Origin: Halorubrum depositum
GTDB taxonomy: Archaea > Halobacteriota > Halobacteria > Halobacteriales > Haloferacaceae
Assembly (NCBI RefSeq): GCF_007671725.1
Contig: NZ_VCNM01000001.1
Location: 1,178,001-1,242,000 of the forward strand
DNA: 64,000 bases
Direction of reading: 5' to 3'
Shown here: piece after piece, positions 1-8,643 of the stretch
Layout of the letters: every line of letters begins with the position of its first letter
Position numbering within the stretch: position 1 is the stretch's first letter
Translations under genes and position numbers: made by a program
Notes under the pieces: generated by a model
What the model saw: the letters and a program-made list of their open reading frames with translations, nothing else
Told to the model about the DNA's origin: nothing
Databases searched by the model: none

Positions 1-279
1 GTCGTCGTCGACCCGGACGTCGTACTCGGCGACGGAAAACGAGAGGGAGACCCCGCCGTCCGCGCGGTGCTCGACGAGCGCGTCGAGCGCGTCGAGGTCG
101 ACGTGGTCGTACAGGACGATGTCGGCCTCGTCGGCGAGCCCGTCGGGGGCGACCCCGGCGAGGTCGGCGACCGCCTCGACGACAGCGCGGCTCGCCGGTC
201 GGTCGTCGCAGCCGTGGGCGACCCGGACCGGTCCGGGAAGCGAGGCGGCGTCGGAAGCGCTTGTCGGAACACTGCTCAT
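1..279 (-). CDS. HalOD1 output-domain protein (partial, C-terminus beyond window)
   Basis: The start codon is at 279 and 93 codons are visible before the window edge cuts off the C-terminus. After a short acidic leader, the segment SRAVVEAVADLAGVAPDGL followed by LYDHVDLDALDALV and VSLSFSVAEYDVRV matches the small HalOD1 domain, which haloarchaea carry as a stand-alone protein or fused to sensor modules. The molecular role of the domain is not established; a signalling or output role is only presumed. A TATA box lies 22-29 bases upstream, so a leaderless transcript is likely. Assignment is from remembered family pattern. Confidence 0.75.
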   Translation of the reverse strand, partial: MSSVPTSASDAASLPGPVRVAHGCDDRPASRAVVEAVADLAGVAPDGLADEADIVLYDHVDLDALDALVEHRADGGVSLSFSVAEYDVRVDDD

Positions 280-300
280 ACCCTCTCGTCGCCGAACGAG

Positions 301-308
301 TATATAAA
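301..308 (-). promoter_or_regulatory. TATA box for the HalOD1 gene
   Basis: The near-symmetric sequence TATATAAA lies 22-29 bases before the ATG at 279 on the minus strand, the usual spacing for a leaderless haloarchaeal promoter. Because of its symmetry it could also serve the plus strand. Confidence 0.6.
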
Positions 309-376
309 CTCTCGCCGTCGTTAATCAGAAACGATAATTCAAACGGATCGACGGATCGGCCGACCGGAGCGAAACG

Positions 377-382
377 GTTAAC
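377..382 (+). promoter_or_regulatory. TATA-like element ahead of the pheS leader ORF
   Basis: GTTAAC lies 25-30 bases upstream of the ATG at 407. The placement suits a leaderless transcript starting at or next to that ATG and reading on toward pheS. Confidence 0.4.
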
Positions 383-406
383 GTCTCGCGTGCGTCAGGG
401 GATCGC

Positions 407-481
407 ATGGCACTCGAACGCGCCACGGCGGGTATCGCCCGGAGAGCCGACGGCGACGCGTTCGGGTTCTTTTTTAACTGA
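407..481 (+). CDS. Candidate Phe-rich leader peptide upstream of pheS (24 aa)
   Basis: An ATG at 407 opens a 24-codon frame ending AFGFFFN and a TGA at 479-481. Four of the last six residues are Phe, and the codons TTC-TTT-TTT make a T-rich run at 467-475 of the kind that can end archaeal transcription. A TATA-like box sits at leaderless spacing upstream, and the next gene encodes the Phe-tRNA synthetase alpha chain. The arrangement recalls bacterial pheST attenuation by a Phe-rich leader peptide (PheM). Archaeal attenuation of this type is not established, so function is inference and this could be a chance ORF. Confidence 0.3.
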   Translation: MALERATAGIARRADGDAFGFFFN

Positions 482-589
482 CCGGCGCGCGGCGGACCTG
501 CCCCGCGATCGGGCGGCGAAACCGCGCACGGTTCGGCGGTCGGGACGGTCACGCGGGAGACGAAGCCGCCCCGTGCCGTCCCGCGAGTG

Positions 590-628
590 CGACGTGCCGG
601 AACCGCTGCCGGCGACGTGCCGGAACCG
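590..628. repeat. Two 16-bp direct repeats before pheS
   Basis: CGACGTGCCGGAACCG occurs at 590-605 and again at 613-628, 23 bases apart, about one to two helical turns upstream of pheS. It could be a regulator site or a chance duplication. Confidence 0.45.
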
Positions 629-649
629 TTACCAACCAGCCACACGCGT

Positions 650-2173
650 ATGGATACAACTCGAATGCGACTCCCGGAACGACAGCTCGCGGTCCTCGAG
701 GCCGCGAGCGCGACGGACGAACGGACGATAGACGAGATCGCGGCGGAGGCGGGACTGAAGTCCGAGACGGTCGTCGGCGCCGCCTTCGACCTCCGCGACG
801 AGGGGCTGCTCTCGGTTGCCGAACGCGCCGCCGAGACCTTGGATCTCACCGACGAGGGACGGCACTACGTCGAGGACGAGCTTCCCGAGACGCGGCTCTA
901 CGGGGCCGGGCTCGCGCTCGACGCCGACGAGGCGCCGGTCTCGATGGGACGGGTCATCGGCGAGGCCGACCTCGACGGCCCCGAGGTCGACATCGCGCTC
1001 TCGAACTTCGCGCGGAAGGGGTTCGGCTCGATCGACTCGGGGGAACTCCGGGTCGACCCCGACGCCGACCCCGACGCCGACCCGGAAGCGGCCGCGCTCG
1101 CGGCTCTCGCCGGCGGCGACGACCCCGCGGTCGACGAGGCGGTGCTCGACCAGCTGGACTCCCGCGGGCTCGTCGAGCGCGGCGAGTCGGTGACTCGGTC
1201 CGTGACGCTCACCGAGGAGGGCGTCGACGCGCTGATGACGGGCGTGGAGGCGACCGAGACCGTCTCGGAGCTCACGCCGGAGCTGCTCGCCAGCGGCGAG
1301 TGGCGCGACGTGGAGTTCTCCGAGTACAACGTGGAGGCTGACGCCCCGACGACGCGAGGCGGGCGGAAACACGTGCTCCGCCGGACCGCCGACCGCGTGA
1401 AGGACGTCCTCGTCGGCATGGGGTTCCAGGAGATGGAGGGCCCCCACGCCGACAGCGACTTCTGGATCAACGACTGCCTGTTCATGCCCCAGGACCACCC
1501 CGCGCGGACCCACTGGGACCGGTTCGCGCTGGACGTCGACCCGATGGACGAGATTCCGGAGGAGCTGATCCGGCGGGTCGAGTCGGCCCACCGGGAGGGG
1601 TGGGGCGAGGACGGCGACGGCTACCACTCGCCGTGGTCCGAGGAGTTCGCCCACGAGGTCGCCCTCCGGGGCCACACCACCTCGCTGTCGATGCGGTACC
1701 TCTCGGGGATCGCCGGCGCGGAGCTCGAGCCCCCGCAGCGCTACTTCTCCGTGGAGAAGGTGTACCGCAACGACACGCTCGACCCGACGCACCTCCTCGA
1801 GTTCTTCCAGATCGAGGGGTGGGTGATGGCCGAGGACCTCTCGGTGCGCGACCTGATGGGCACCTTCGAGGAGTTCTACCGGCAGTTCGGAATCACTGAC
1901 ATCCGGTTCAAACCCCACTATAACCCGTATACGGAACCCTCCTTCGAGCTGTTCGGCGAACATCCCGAAACCGGCGAGGAGATCGAGATCGGGAACTCCG
2001 GCGTCTTCCGCGAGGAGGTCACCGGCCCGCTCGGCGTCGACTGCGACGTGATGGCGTGGGGGCTCGCCCTCGAACGGCTCGCGATGTTGACGACGGGCGC
2101 GGAGGACATCCGCGACCTCCACGGCACGCTGGCCGACATCGAGTTCCTGCGGGACGCGGAGGTGAGCTACTGA
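650..2173 (+). CDS. pheS: Phenylalanine--tRNA ligase alpha subunit
   Basis: Catalytic subunit of the alpha2-beta2 enzyme that charges tRNA-Phe in the cytoplasm. At 507 aa it has the archaeal/eukaryotic-type length, with an N-terminal winged-helix region (about residues 5-180, LEAAS...IDEIAAEAG) that binds tRNA. The class II core carries HWD near residue 285, motif 2 around LLEFFQIEGW and motif 3 as GLALERLAML. The ATG at 650 is used; the ATG at 665 (MRLPERQ...) is closer to the usual family start and is a real alternative, whereas the longer open frame from 587 reads through the promoter region. The stop codon overlaps the pheT start (TGATG), so the subunits are translationally coupled. Confidence 0.96.
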   Translation: MDTTRMRLPERQLAVLEAASATDERTIDEIAAEAGLKSETVVGAAFDLRDEGLLSVAERAAETLDLTDEGRHYVEDELPETRLYGAGLALDADEAPVSMGRVIGEADLDGPEVDIALSNFARKGFGSIDSGELRVDPDADPDADPEAAALAALAGGDDPAVDEAVLDQLDSRGLVERGESVTRSVTLTEEGVDALMTGVEATETVSELTPELLASGEWRDVEFSEYNVEADAPTTRGGRKHVLRRTADRVKDVLVGMGFQEMEGPHADSDFWINDCLFMPQDHPARTHWDRFALDVDPMDEIPEELIRRVESAHREGWGEDGDGYHSPWSEEFAHEVALRGHTTSLSMRYLSGIAGAELEPPQRYFSVEKVYRNDTLDPTHLLEFFQIEGWVMAEDLSVRDLMGTFEEFYRQFGITDIRFKPHYNPYTEPSFELFGEHPETGEEIEIGNSGVFREEVTGPLGVDCDVMAWGLALERLAMLTTGAEDIRDLHGTLADIEFLRDAEVSY

Positions 2174-3912
2174 TGCCCGTCGTCGACATCGACACCGACG
2201 AGCTGCGGGGACTCACCGGCCGTACCGACACGACAGACGCGGAGTTCAAGGAGGACCTGTTCGGGCTCGGCTTAGAGTTCGAAGGGGAGACCGACGACGG
2301 CCTCCTCCAGTTCGAGTTCGCGCCCGACCGGCTCGACCGCCTCTCCGTCGAGGGGGTCGCGCGCTCGCTGCGCTACCACTACGGCGACGACCGCGGCGTC
2401 TACGTCCCCGAGACGAACGACCCCGAGTGGACGATCGAGGTCGACGAGTCCGTGCCGGACGAGCGCCCCTACGTGACGGGGGCCGTGATCCGGGGCGTCG
2501 ACCTCGACGAGAGCGCACTCGACTCGCTGATCCAGCTCCAGGAGAAGCTCCACGCGACGATGGGGCGCGGTCGCGCGAAGGGCGCGATCGGGATCCACGA
2601 CCTCGCGATGGTGAAGGGCGCGCCCCTGCAGGAGGGCGCGGAGCCGTCGATCACCTACCGCGGTGTCGAGCCCGAGGGCGACACGTTTGTCCCGCTGGAC
2701 GCGAACGACGAGCTGACCCCCGCCGCGGTGCTCGAGGAGCACGACACGGGGCAGAAGTACGCGGACCTCGTCGAAGGTCTCGACCGCTACCCCGCCATCT
2801 ACGACGAGCTCGGCCTCTTCTCGTTCCCGCCCGTCATCAACGGGAAGCGGACCGAGGTGACGGCGGGCTCGCGCGAGCTGCTCGTCGAGCTCACCGGCAC
2901 CGACCAGTGGACGATCGACCGGATGTGCAACATCGTCTGTTACGCCCTCTCCGCCCGCGGCGCGACGGTCGAGGAGGTCGAAGTGAACTACGCCGACGGC
3001 GCGGCCGCCCCCGACGAGTACGGCGCCGAGCTCGTTCGGCCGAACTTCGACACCGACGAGAAGTCCGTCACCCACGATCGGATCGAGACGCTGCTCGGCG
3101 TCGAGTTCGAGCCGGAGGAGGTCGTCGACTGCTTCGAGCGCGCCGGCCTCGACGCCTCCTACACGCTCGACGGCGACGTCACCTACGAGGTGGAGATCCC
3201 GCCGTACCGCGTCGACGTGCTCCATCCCCTCGACCTGGTCGACGACGTGGGCCGGGCGTACGGCTTCGACGAGCTGGAGCCGCGCTACCCCGACGTGGGG
3301 ACCGTCGGCGGGCGCCACGAGCGCTCCCGGCTGGAGGACGCGGTCCGGACGAGCCTCGTCGGGCTCGGCTTCGAGGACCTGCTCAACTTCCACATGACGA
3401 GCGGCACCGAGAACTACGACCGGATGAACGTGGAGCCGGGGACCGCCGTCCTCGGCGGCGGCGACCCCGTCGAGATCACGGAGCCGTACAGCGAGGAGTA
3501 CACCCAGCTCCGCACCTGGGCGCTCCCCTCGCTCGTCATGCTGTTAGAGCGGAACACCCACAACGCGTACCCGCAGGACGTCGCGGAGGTCGGCTTCGTC
3601 GCCGAGCGCGACGACGCCGAGAACACGAACGTCGCCGAGCGCCGCCGCGTCGCCGGCGCGGTCGCCCGGCGCGACGCCTCCTACGAGGCCGCGAAGGGCC
3701 GCCTGCAGGCGGTGTGCGACGACTTCGGCGCGGAGCTGGCGACGCCCCGCACCGAGCACCCGTCGTTCATCGACGGCCGGACCGCCGCGGTCGAGATCGA
3801 CGGCGAGCGGGTCGGCGTGATCGGCGAGGTGCACCCCGCGGTCCTCGTCGAACACGACCTGGAGGTCCCGGTGGCCGCCTTCGAGTTCGATCTCGACGCT
3901 TTACGGAAATAA
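2173..3912 (+). CDS. pheT: Phenylalanine--tRNA ligase beta subunit
   Basis: 579 aa, the normal archaeal length, shorter than bacterial PheT because the EMAP-like and anticodon-like appendages are absent. It begins MPVVDIDTDELRGL with the ATG overlapping the pheS stop by one base. Family landmarks include the B3/B4 editing region (LIQLQEKLHATMGRGRAKGA, IGIHDL), the B5 domain (YEVEIPPYRVDVLHPLDLV) and the class II-like C-terminal fold (LGFEDLLNFHMTS; EVGFVAERDD; GVIGEVHPAVL). It forms the heterotetramer with PheS and provides tRNA binding and editing of misacylated Tyr-tRNA-Phe. Confidence 0.96.
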   Translation: MPVVDIDTDELRGLTGRTDTTDAEFKEDLFGLGLEFEGETDDGLLQFEFAPDRLDRLSVEGVARSLRYHYGDDRGVYVPETNDPEWTIEVDESVPDERPYVTGAVIRGVDLDESALDSLIQLQEKLHATMGRGRAKGAIGIHDLAMVKGAPLQEGAEPSITYRGVEPEGDTFVPLDANDELTPAAVLEEHDTGQKYADLVEGLDRYPAIYDELGLFSFPPVINGKRTEVTAGSRELLVELTGTDQWTIDRMCNIVCYALSARGATVEEVEVNYADGAAAPDEYGAELVRPNFDTDEKSVTHDRIETLLGVEFEPEEVVDCFERAGLDASYTLDGDVTYEVEIPPYRVDVLHPLDLVDDVGRAYGFDELEPRYPDVGTVGGRHERSRLEDAVRTSLVGLGFEDLLNFHMTSGTENYDRMNVEPGTAVLGGGDPVEITEPYSEEYTQLRTWALPSLVMLLERNTHNAYPQDVAEVGFVAERDDAENTNVAERRRVAGAVARRDASYEAAKGRLQAVCDDFGAELATPRTEHPSFIDGRTAAVEIDGERVGVIGEVHPAVLVEHDLEVPVAAFEFDLDALRK

Positions 3913-3940
3913 GGACTCGATCTCGGGGCTTCCGTCGGGC

Positions 3941-4054
3941 GTTTATACGTCGTTGCAGTCGCTGTAGCGGAGAACACCTCCAAAGCCCCAGCCGCTCGTT
4001 TATAAATGAGTGACGCTGGATCGACAGTGAAGACCTCCAAAGCCCCAGCCGCGA
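3941..4054. repeat. 57-bp tandem duplication within element copy 1
   Basis: Unit one spans 3941-3997 and unit two 3998-4054. The 19-bp word CCTCCAAAGCCCCAGCCGC is identical at 3977-3995 and 4034-4052, and both units start with GTTTATA. The sequence between the two words differs, so the TATA-like start and the core are the conserved parts. Confidence 0.7.
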
Positions 4055-4349
4055 CGACTCGCGCGGCTTGTTGCGCTCCTCGCTCGCGTTGCTCGCTGCG
4101 GTGCTTACTGCGCCGTGCTTCGTCCTCGCGGCTGCCCCTTTGTATCCCCCCACAGCACCGCAACCACACCTCACGCCTCCCCAGCCTCGTCGCCGGCGGC
4201 TTTGCCGCCGGCTGCCAGAGGCGCGAAGCGCCTCGCTGTCGCTCACTTCGTTCGCGACTCCCTCGCACGCGCTGACTCGCGACCGCCGGGGGCGGCCGCT
4301 CGCAGGCGCGCGCCGCCGCACTGCCGCGTTTGTTTAAATACCGGATCGC
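3941..4349. repeat. Dispersed intergenic element, copy 1
   Basis: The interval between pheT and the convergent M29 gene holds no credible gene. It begins with two tandem units, each opening GTTTATA and carrying CCAAAGCCCCAGCC exactly 39 bases later. After these come CACACCTC, a CCCCAGCCTCG box, a long skewed GC-rich stretch of ctcgc-type words, and a tail TTTAAATACCGGATCGC at 4333-4349. The same ordered boxes recur at 61253-61493, so this is a family of non-coding elements rather than ordinary intergenic DNA. Function unknown. Confidence 0.6.
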
Positions 4350-4368
4350 CGCCGGCGGGTTCGATCGC

Positions 4369-5508
4369 TCAGTCCTCGAACCCCTCCTCCCACCGGAATG
4401 TCCCGTCCCGCTGGACGACCTCGCCGTCGACCTCCATCCGAGAGCGCTCGCTCACGTCGCTTATCATGTCGACGTGGACCGCGCTGTCGTTGCCCGACTC
4501 GCCCTCGGGGAGGCAGGCGTCGTAGGCGCGGCCGACCGCCATGTGGACCGTGTCGCCCATCTTCTCGTCGAAGAGGATCGAGTCGGTGAACCGGTCGATC
4601 CCGCGGTTCATCCCGATCCCGAGCTCGCCGAGTCGCCGGGCGCCCGGGTCGGTGTCGAGCACGCCGGCGAGCGCGTCCTCGCCGGCCCCGGCCGAGAAGT
4701 CGACGACCTCGCCCTCCTCGAAGACGAGGTGCACGTCCCGGACGCGGGTCGCGTCGATCGTCATCGGCACGTCGAAGAACGCCTCCCCCTCGGTGTCGTA
4801 CGGGGCGGTGAACACCTCGCCGCTCGGGAGGTTGTGCGAGTCGTACGCCACGGAGGCGGCGGAGTTGACCGCGGTGCGGCCCGCGATCGACATCGTCACG
4901 TCGGTGTCGGGCGCGTCGTCGCGCTCGGTGACGATCCGGACCTCCTCGCCCGCGTCGAGGACGGCCTTCATCTCCGACATCTCGGCGGCGAGCGCCTCCC
5001 AGTCGCGGAGCACGGCGTCGTAGACGAAGTCTTGGTACTCCTCGTACGCCATGCCCGCCTGCTGGGCGAGGCTCCGGGTGGGGTGGACCGTCGAGACCCA
5101 GTCGGTGTCCATCCGGGCCTCCCGGACGCCCTTCCGCGCCTTCGCGTACGCCTGTCGCGTCTCCCTCGCCACGTCGGCGGTCGCGGTGGTGTTGCGGCCG
5201 CCCCCGATCCGGAGGTAGGCGTCGGCGGCCTCGAAGATCGCGCGGTCGACCGCCGGGTCGTCGTCGAAGTCGGGGACCGCGTCGGAGCCGTCGGCTCCCG
5301 CCTCGGCGCCTTTTAAATAGGCCCGTGAGAATTCATCGGAACCGTACAGCGTCGTGACGGTCGCCCCGCGCTCGCCGAGCGCCTCGGCGACGGCGACGCC
5401 CAGTTCGTGGGCGTCCTCGGCGACGCTGACGACGACGTCGTCCCCGGCCTCGACCCGCGCGCTCCAGTCGACGAGCACCGCGGCGTGCTCGCGTACGCGT
5501 TCGTCCAT
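4369..5508 (-). CDS. Aminopeptidase, peptidase family M29
   Basis: 379 aa, close to the family norm for thermophilic-type leucyl aminopeptidases (AmpS/AmpT), which remove N-terminal residues using a two-metal site in the cytoplasm. The signature NLPSGEVFTAP supplies the first Glu ligand (near residue 231), GELGIGMN carries the second Glu, and the C-terminal AVHVD gives His344 and Asp346, matching the spacing of characterised M29 enzymes. The gene stands alone, convergent with the pheST operon and separated from it by the dispersed element. Confidence 0.92.
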   Translation of the reverse strand: MDERVREHAAVLVDWSARVEAGDDVVVSVAEDAHELGVAVAEALGERGATVTTLYGSDEFSRAYLKGAEAGADGSDAVPDFDDDPAVDRAIFEAADAYLRIGGGRNTTATADVARETRQAYAKARKGVREARMDTDWVSTVHPTRSLAQQAGMAYEEYQDFVYDAVLRDWEALAAEMSEMKAVLDAGEEVRIVTERDDAPDTDVTMSIAGRTAVNSAASVAYDSHNLPSGEVFTAPYDTEGEAFFDVPMTIDATRVRDVHLVFEEGEVVDFSAGAGEDALAGVLDTDPGARRLGELGIGMNRGIDRFTDSILFDEKMGDTVHMAVGRAYDACLPEGESGNDSAVHVDMISDVSERSRMEVDGEVVQRDGTFRWEEGFED

Positions 5509-5667
5509 GATTACTCGGTACGTCGCGGGGGAGCGGTAAATCGGTGCCGGGAAGCGGTCATCGGAGCCCAGCGCGGCGAGCGGCTGCGGTCGCTTTCACC
5601 CCCGATCGCTCTCGTCCGAGCCGCGTCCTGGTGAGACTATTAGGGGGTTCGGCCCGTGATCCGAGCT

Positions 5668-6111
5668 ATGGACGGAGCATCGGTACGCCTCCGCCGAGCG
5701 GACGCGGCCGACCTCTCGTACGTCGAGGAGCGACTCGAGGCGAACGGGTTGCCGTCGCGGGACGTGCGGTCGAAGCCCGACTGCTTCTACGTCGGCTACG
5801 ACGGGGACGAGCGCGTCGGCGTCGCGGGCGTCGAGCGCTACGGGAGCGACGGCCTCCTCCGGTCGGTCGTCGTCGAGGAGGACGAACGCGGCCGAGGGTA
5901 CGGAACGGCGCTCTGCGCGGCGGTGGAAGCGAGGGCCGCGTCCGGCGGCGTCGACGCGCTGTATCTGCTGACCACGACCGCGGCCGACTTCTTCGCCGAC
6001 CGGGAGTACGCGGAGATCGACCGGGACGCCGCACCGGAGGCGATCCGGCGAACGACGGAGTTCGACGAGCTTTGCCCCGCCTCGGCCGCCTGTATGACGA
6101 AGTCCCTGTAG
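5668..6111 (+). CDS. arsN2: GNAT N-acetyltransferase, ArsN2-like
   Basis: 147 aa with an acetyl-CoA-binding core VVVEEDERGRGYGTALC (motif A Q/RxxGxG/A form). The C-terminal half YLLTTTAADFFADREYAEIDR...RRTTEFDELCPASAACM is the diagnostic pattern of the arsenic-resistance acetyltransferase subfamily ArsN2. Related ArsN enzymes acetylate organoarsenicals such as arsinothricin. No other ars gene is near, so an arsenical substrate is family inference only. The ATG at 5668 is chosen because the family begins with the VRLRRAD strand directly; an in-frame ATG four codons earlier is possible. Confidence 0.8.
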   Translation: MDGASVRLRRADAADLSYVEERLEANGLPSRDVRSKPDCFYVGYDGDERVGVAGVERYGSDGLLRSVVVEEDERGRGYGTALCAAVEARAASGGVDALYLLTTTAADFFADREYAEIDRDAAPEAIRRTTEFDELCPASAACMTKSL

Positions 6112-6157
6112 CGTCGACCCCGCTCGCCGCGTTCCGCCGTGTCGACCGCGCGGGGAG

Positions 6158-7957
6158 TTACTCCAGGTCGAGCAGCGTCGCGATCTCGTCGAGGTAGTCG
6201 TCGTAGATCCCGACGGCGGCCTCGATCGGGGCCGGCGACGCCATGTCGATGCCGGCGAGTTCGACGACGTTCAAGGGGTAGTCGGAGCCGCCGGCCTCCA
6301 GCATCTCGCGGTAGTCGGCGGCGGCGGGCTCGCCCTCGTCGAGGACGCGCTCGACGATCGCGGCGGCCGCGGAGATGCCGGTCGCGTACTGGTAGACGTA
6401 GAAGTTGTAGTAGAAGTGGGGGATGCGCTCCCACTCGCGCTCGACGCCGCCCGTGAGTTCGGCGGGCGCGTAGTAGTCGCCCTTCAGGTCGGCGTAGATC
6501 TCGTCGAAGGCGTCGGGGGTGAGCGCGTCGCCGGCCTCCACGCGCTCGTGGATCCGCTGCTCGAACGTCGCGAACATGGTCTGCCGGAAGAGGGTGGAGC
6601 GGAAGCGCTCGAGGTACTCGTCGAGCACGTGCGTCCGCAGCTCGTCGTCCTCGACGGTGTCGAGCAGGTGATGGGTGAGCAGCGTCTCGTTGACCGTGGA
6701 GGCGATCTCCGCGACGAAGATCTCGTAGCTCGCGTCGTGCCACGGCTGGGCGTCGCCCGCGAGCTCGGAGTGCATCGAGTGACCGAGCTCGTGGGCCAGC
6801 GTGAACATCGAGGCGATGTCGTCCTGGTAGTTCATCATGATGTACGGCTGGGTGTCGTAGGTCCCGGAGGAGAACGCGCCGGAGCGCTTCCCGCGGTTCT
6901 CGTACACGTCGACCCAGCGCGAGTCGAGCCCCTCGGCCATCCGCTCCTGGTACGCCTCGCCGAGCGGCGCGACCGCCTCGATCACCCACTCGCGGGCCTG
7001 GTCGTACTCGACGTCGGGACCCTGGTCGCCCGTCAGCGACATGTAGAGGTCGTGGCTCTCGAGTTGGTCGACGCCGAGGGCCCGCTGCTTCAGCTCGGCA
7101 TGGAGGTGGAGCACGTCGAGGTTATCGTCGACGGTGTCGACGAGGGTGTCGTACACCTCGACGGGGACGTTCGAGCCGTCGAGCGCGGCCGCGCGGGCGC
7201 TGTCGTAGCCGCGGATCTCGGCGCTCGTCGCGTGCTCGCGGACCGCCTTCTCGAGCGAGGTGCCGACCGTGTTGCGGACGTCCGCCCACTGCTCGTAGAA
7301 CGTCTCGTGGACGCGCCGGCGGAAGTCGCGGTCCGGGTTCGTCTGGAGCTTCGTGAAGTTCGACTGCGTGATCTCCACCTCCTCGCCGTCGGGGTCCTCG
7401 ACGACGCCGTAGGTCATGTCGGCGTTCGTCAGCATCGAGTATATCTCGGCCGGGGCGTCGGTGACCTCCGAGAGGTCGGCGAGCACTTCCTCGACCTCCG
7501 CCGAGCGCGTGTGTTCTTTCATCCGCAACACGTCGTCGAGGTAGTGCTCGTACGTCTCCAGCGCGGGCTCGCGCTCGAGGAACTCCGCGACCGCCGACTG
7601 GCTGAGCGACTGCAGCTCGGGCTCGAGATACGAGACCGCGCTCGACGCCTCGGAGCTGAGCGAGGACGCCCGCGCCGACATCGCCTGGTACTCCTGGTTC
7701 CGCGTGTCCTCGGCGCTGCGGAGCCGGGCGTACGTCGTCACCTGCTGGATCTCCCGGAAGATCTCCTCGCGGAGCTCGAGCAGCTCCAGCAGGGTCGCGG
7801 CGTCCTCGGCGACGCGCCCCTCGTAGTCGCGCAGCTCGTCGATCCGGTCGGCGACCGTCTCGTAGGCCGCCTCCCACGTCTCGTCGTCCTCGTAGACGCC
7901 CTGGAGGTCCCACTTGTACGCCTCGTCGATCTCCGCTCGCTCGGGAACCGAACTCAT
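6158..7957 (-). CDS. pepF: Oligoendopeptidase F-type metallopeptidase (M3B)
   Basis: 599 aa, full length for the PepF family, which cuts short peptides (about 7-17 residues) in the cytoplasm. The zinc motif HELGHSMHS places His389-Glu390-x-x-His393, and the third ligand follows in FVAEIASTVNE. The N-terminal helical part (IDEAYKWDLQGVYEDDETWEAAY) and GGDY-like C-terminal YAPAELTGGVEREWERIPHF are typical. It is monocistronic, convergent with the acetyltransferase gene. Confidence 0.94.
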   Translation of the reverse strand: MSSVPERAEIDEAYKWDLQGVYEDDETWEAAYETVADRIDELRDYEGRVAEDAATLLELLELREEIFREIQQVTTYARLRSAEDTRNQEYQAMSARASSLSSEASSAVSYLEPELQSLSQSAVAEFLEREPALETYEHYLDDVLRMKEHTRSAEVEEVLADLSEVTDAPAEIYSMLTNADMTYGVVEDPDGEEVEITQSNFTKLQTNPDRDFRRRVHETFYEQWADVRNTVGTSLEKAVREHATSAEIRGYDSARAAALDGSNVPVEVYDTLVDTVDDNLDVLHLHAELKQRALGVDQLESHDLYMSLTGDQGPDVEYDQAREWVIEAVAPLGEAYQERMAEGLDSRWVDVYENRGKRSGAFSSGTYDTQPYIMMNYQDDIASMFTLAHELGHSMHSELAGDAQPWHDASYEIFVAEIASTVNETLLTHHLLDTVEDDELRTHVLDEYLERFRSTLFRQTMFATFEQRIHERVEAGDALTPDAFDEIYADLKGDYYAPAELTGGVEREWERIPHFYYNFYVYQYATGISAAAAIVERVLDEGEPAAADYREMLEAGGSDYPLNVVELAGIDMASPAPIEAAVGIYDDYLDEIATLLDLE

Positions 7958-8088
7958 ACCGTACGGTTTGCGCCCCGAGCACTAAGAGTTGTCAAAAGCG
8001 GAACCCCGATCAAAACCGGAGCGGCAGTCAAAAGCGGCCCCTCGCGGCGGAGCGACCGTCACCGAGCGGTCAGTCCGCCGCCGGGCGC

Positions 8089-8562
8089 TCAGTCCGCCGA
8101 CGCCCACTCGGCGAGGTCGACGACGAGCACGATCGCGTCCTCCCCGTCCCGGTAGTAGTTGGTGACGCGACGGACCGGCTCGAACCCCTCGTCCGCGTAC
8201 AGCGACCGGGCGACCGCGTTGCTCTCGCGGACCTCCAGGCGCACGACCGCGACGCCGACGCCACGGAGCCGGGCGAGCGCCGACCGGAGCAGCCCGCGGC
8301 CGATCCCCTCCCCCCGCGCGTCCGGGTGGACCGCGAGGTCCTTGACGTGGCCGATGTCGCGGCCGTGGTTCGGCGTGGCGTCCGCGACGACGTAGCCGAC
8401 GACCCCGCCGGTGCGCTCGGCGACGAGGAACGCGGGCTCGTCGAGCAGCCGCTCGAAGGCGTCGTACGGCCACGGGTCCGAGAAGCACGCCCGCTCGATC
8501 CGCACCACTCCGAGCAGGTCCGCGCGCTCGACCCGGCGGATCGCGGCGTCGACGGGGGTCAC
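8089..8562 (-). CDS. rimI: Ribosomal protein S18-alanine N-acetyltransferase RimI-like
   Basis: 157-aa single GNAT domain. The acetyl-CoA loop is VHPDARGEGIGRGLL, followed by RLEVRESNAVARSLYADEGF, the pattern that separates RimI/Ard1-type protein N-terminal acetyltransferases from other GNATs. Archaeal members acetylate the N-termini of many proteins, so the broader Ard1-like role is more likely than action on S18 alone. It ends in an acidic tail and has its own promoter region, separated from the histidine kinase gene by about 80 bases. Confidence 0.85.
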   Translation of the reverse strand: MTPVDAAIRRVERADLLGVVRIERACFSDPWPYDAFERLLDEPAFLVAERTGGVVGYVVADATPNHGRDIGHVKDLAVHPDARGEGIGRGLLRSALARLRGVGVAVVRLEVRESNAVARSLYADEGFEPVRRVTNYYRDGEDAIVLVVDLAEWASAD

Positions 8563-8643
8563 GGGCGGGGTTAGGAGGCGGGAGGAATAAACGCGACGGG
8601 GCGGCGGTGCGGCGCGGGTGCGCCCCGAACGCTCCGGAGGCGG

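Noticed and set aside
587-649. Earlier start for pheS
   Set aside because: It would translate the 16-bp direct repeats and lacks any match to the family N-terminus.
2427-4013. Long plus-strand frame overlapping pheT
   Set aside because: Arg-Gly-rich shadow of pheT codons; no family resemblance, and it runs into the repeat element.
5356-5620. Short plus-strand frames over the start of the M29 gene
   Set aside because: Antisense shadows with no motif.
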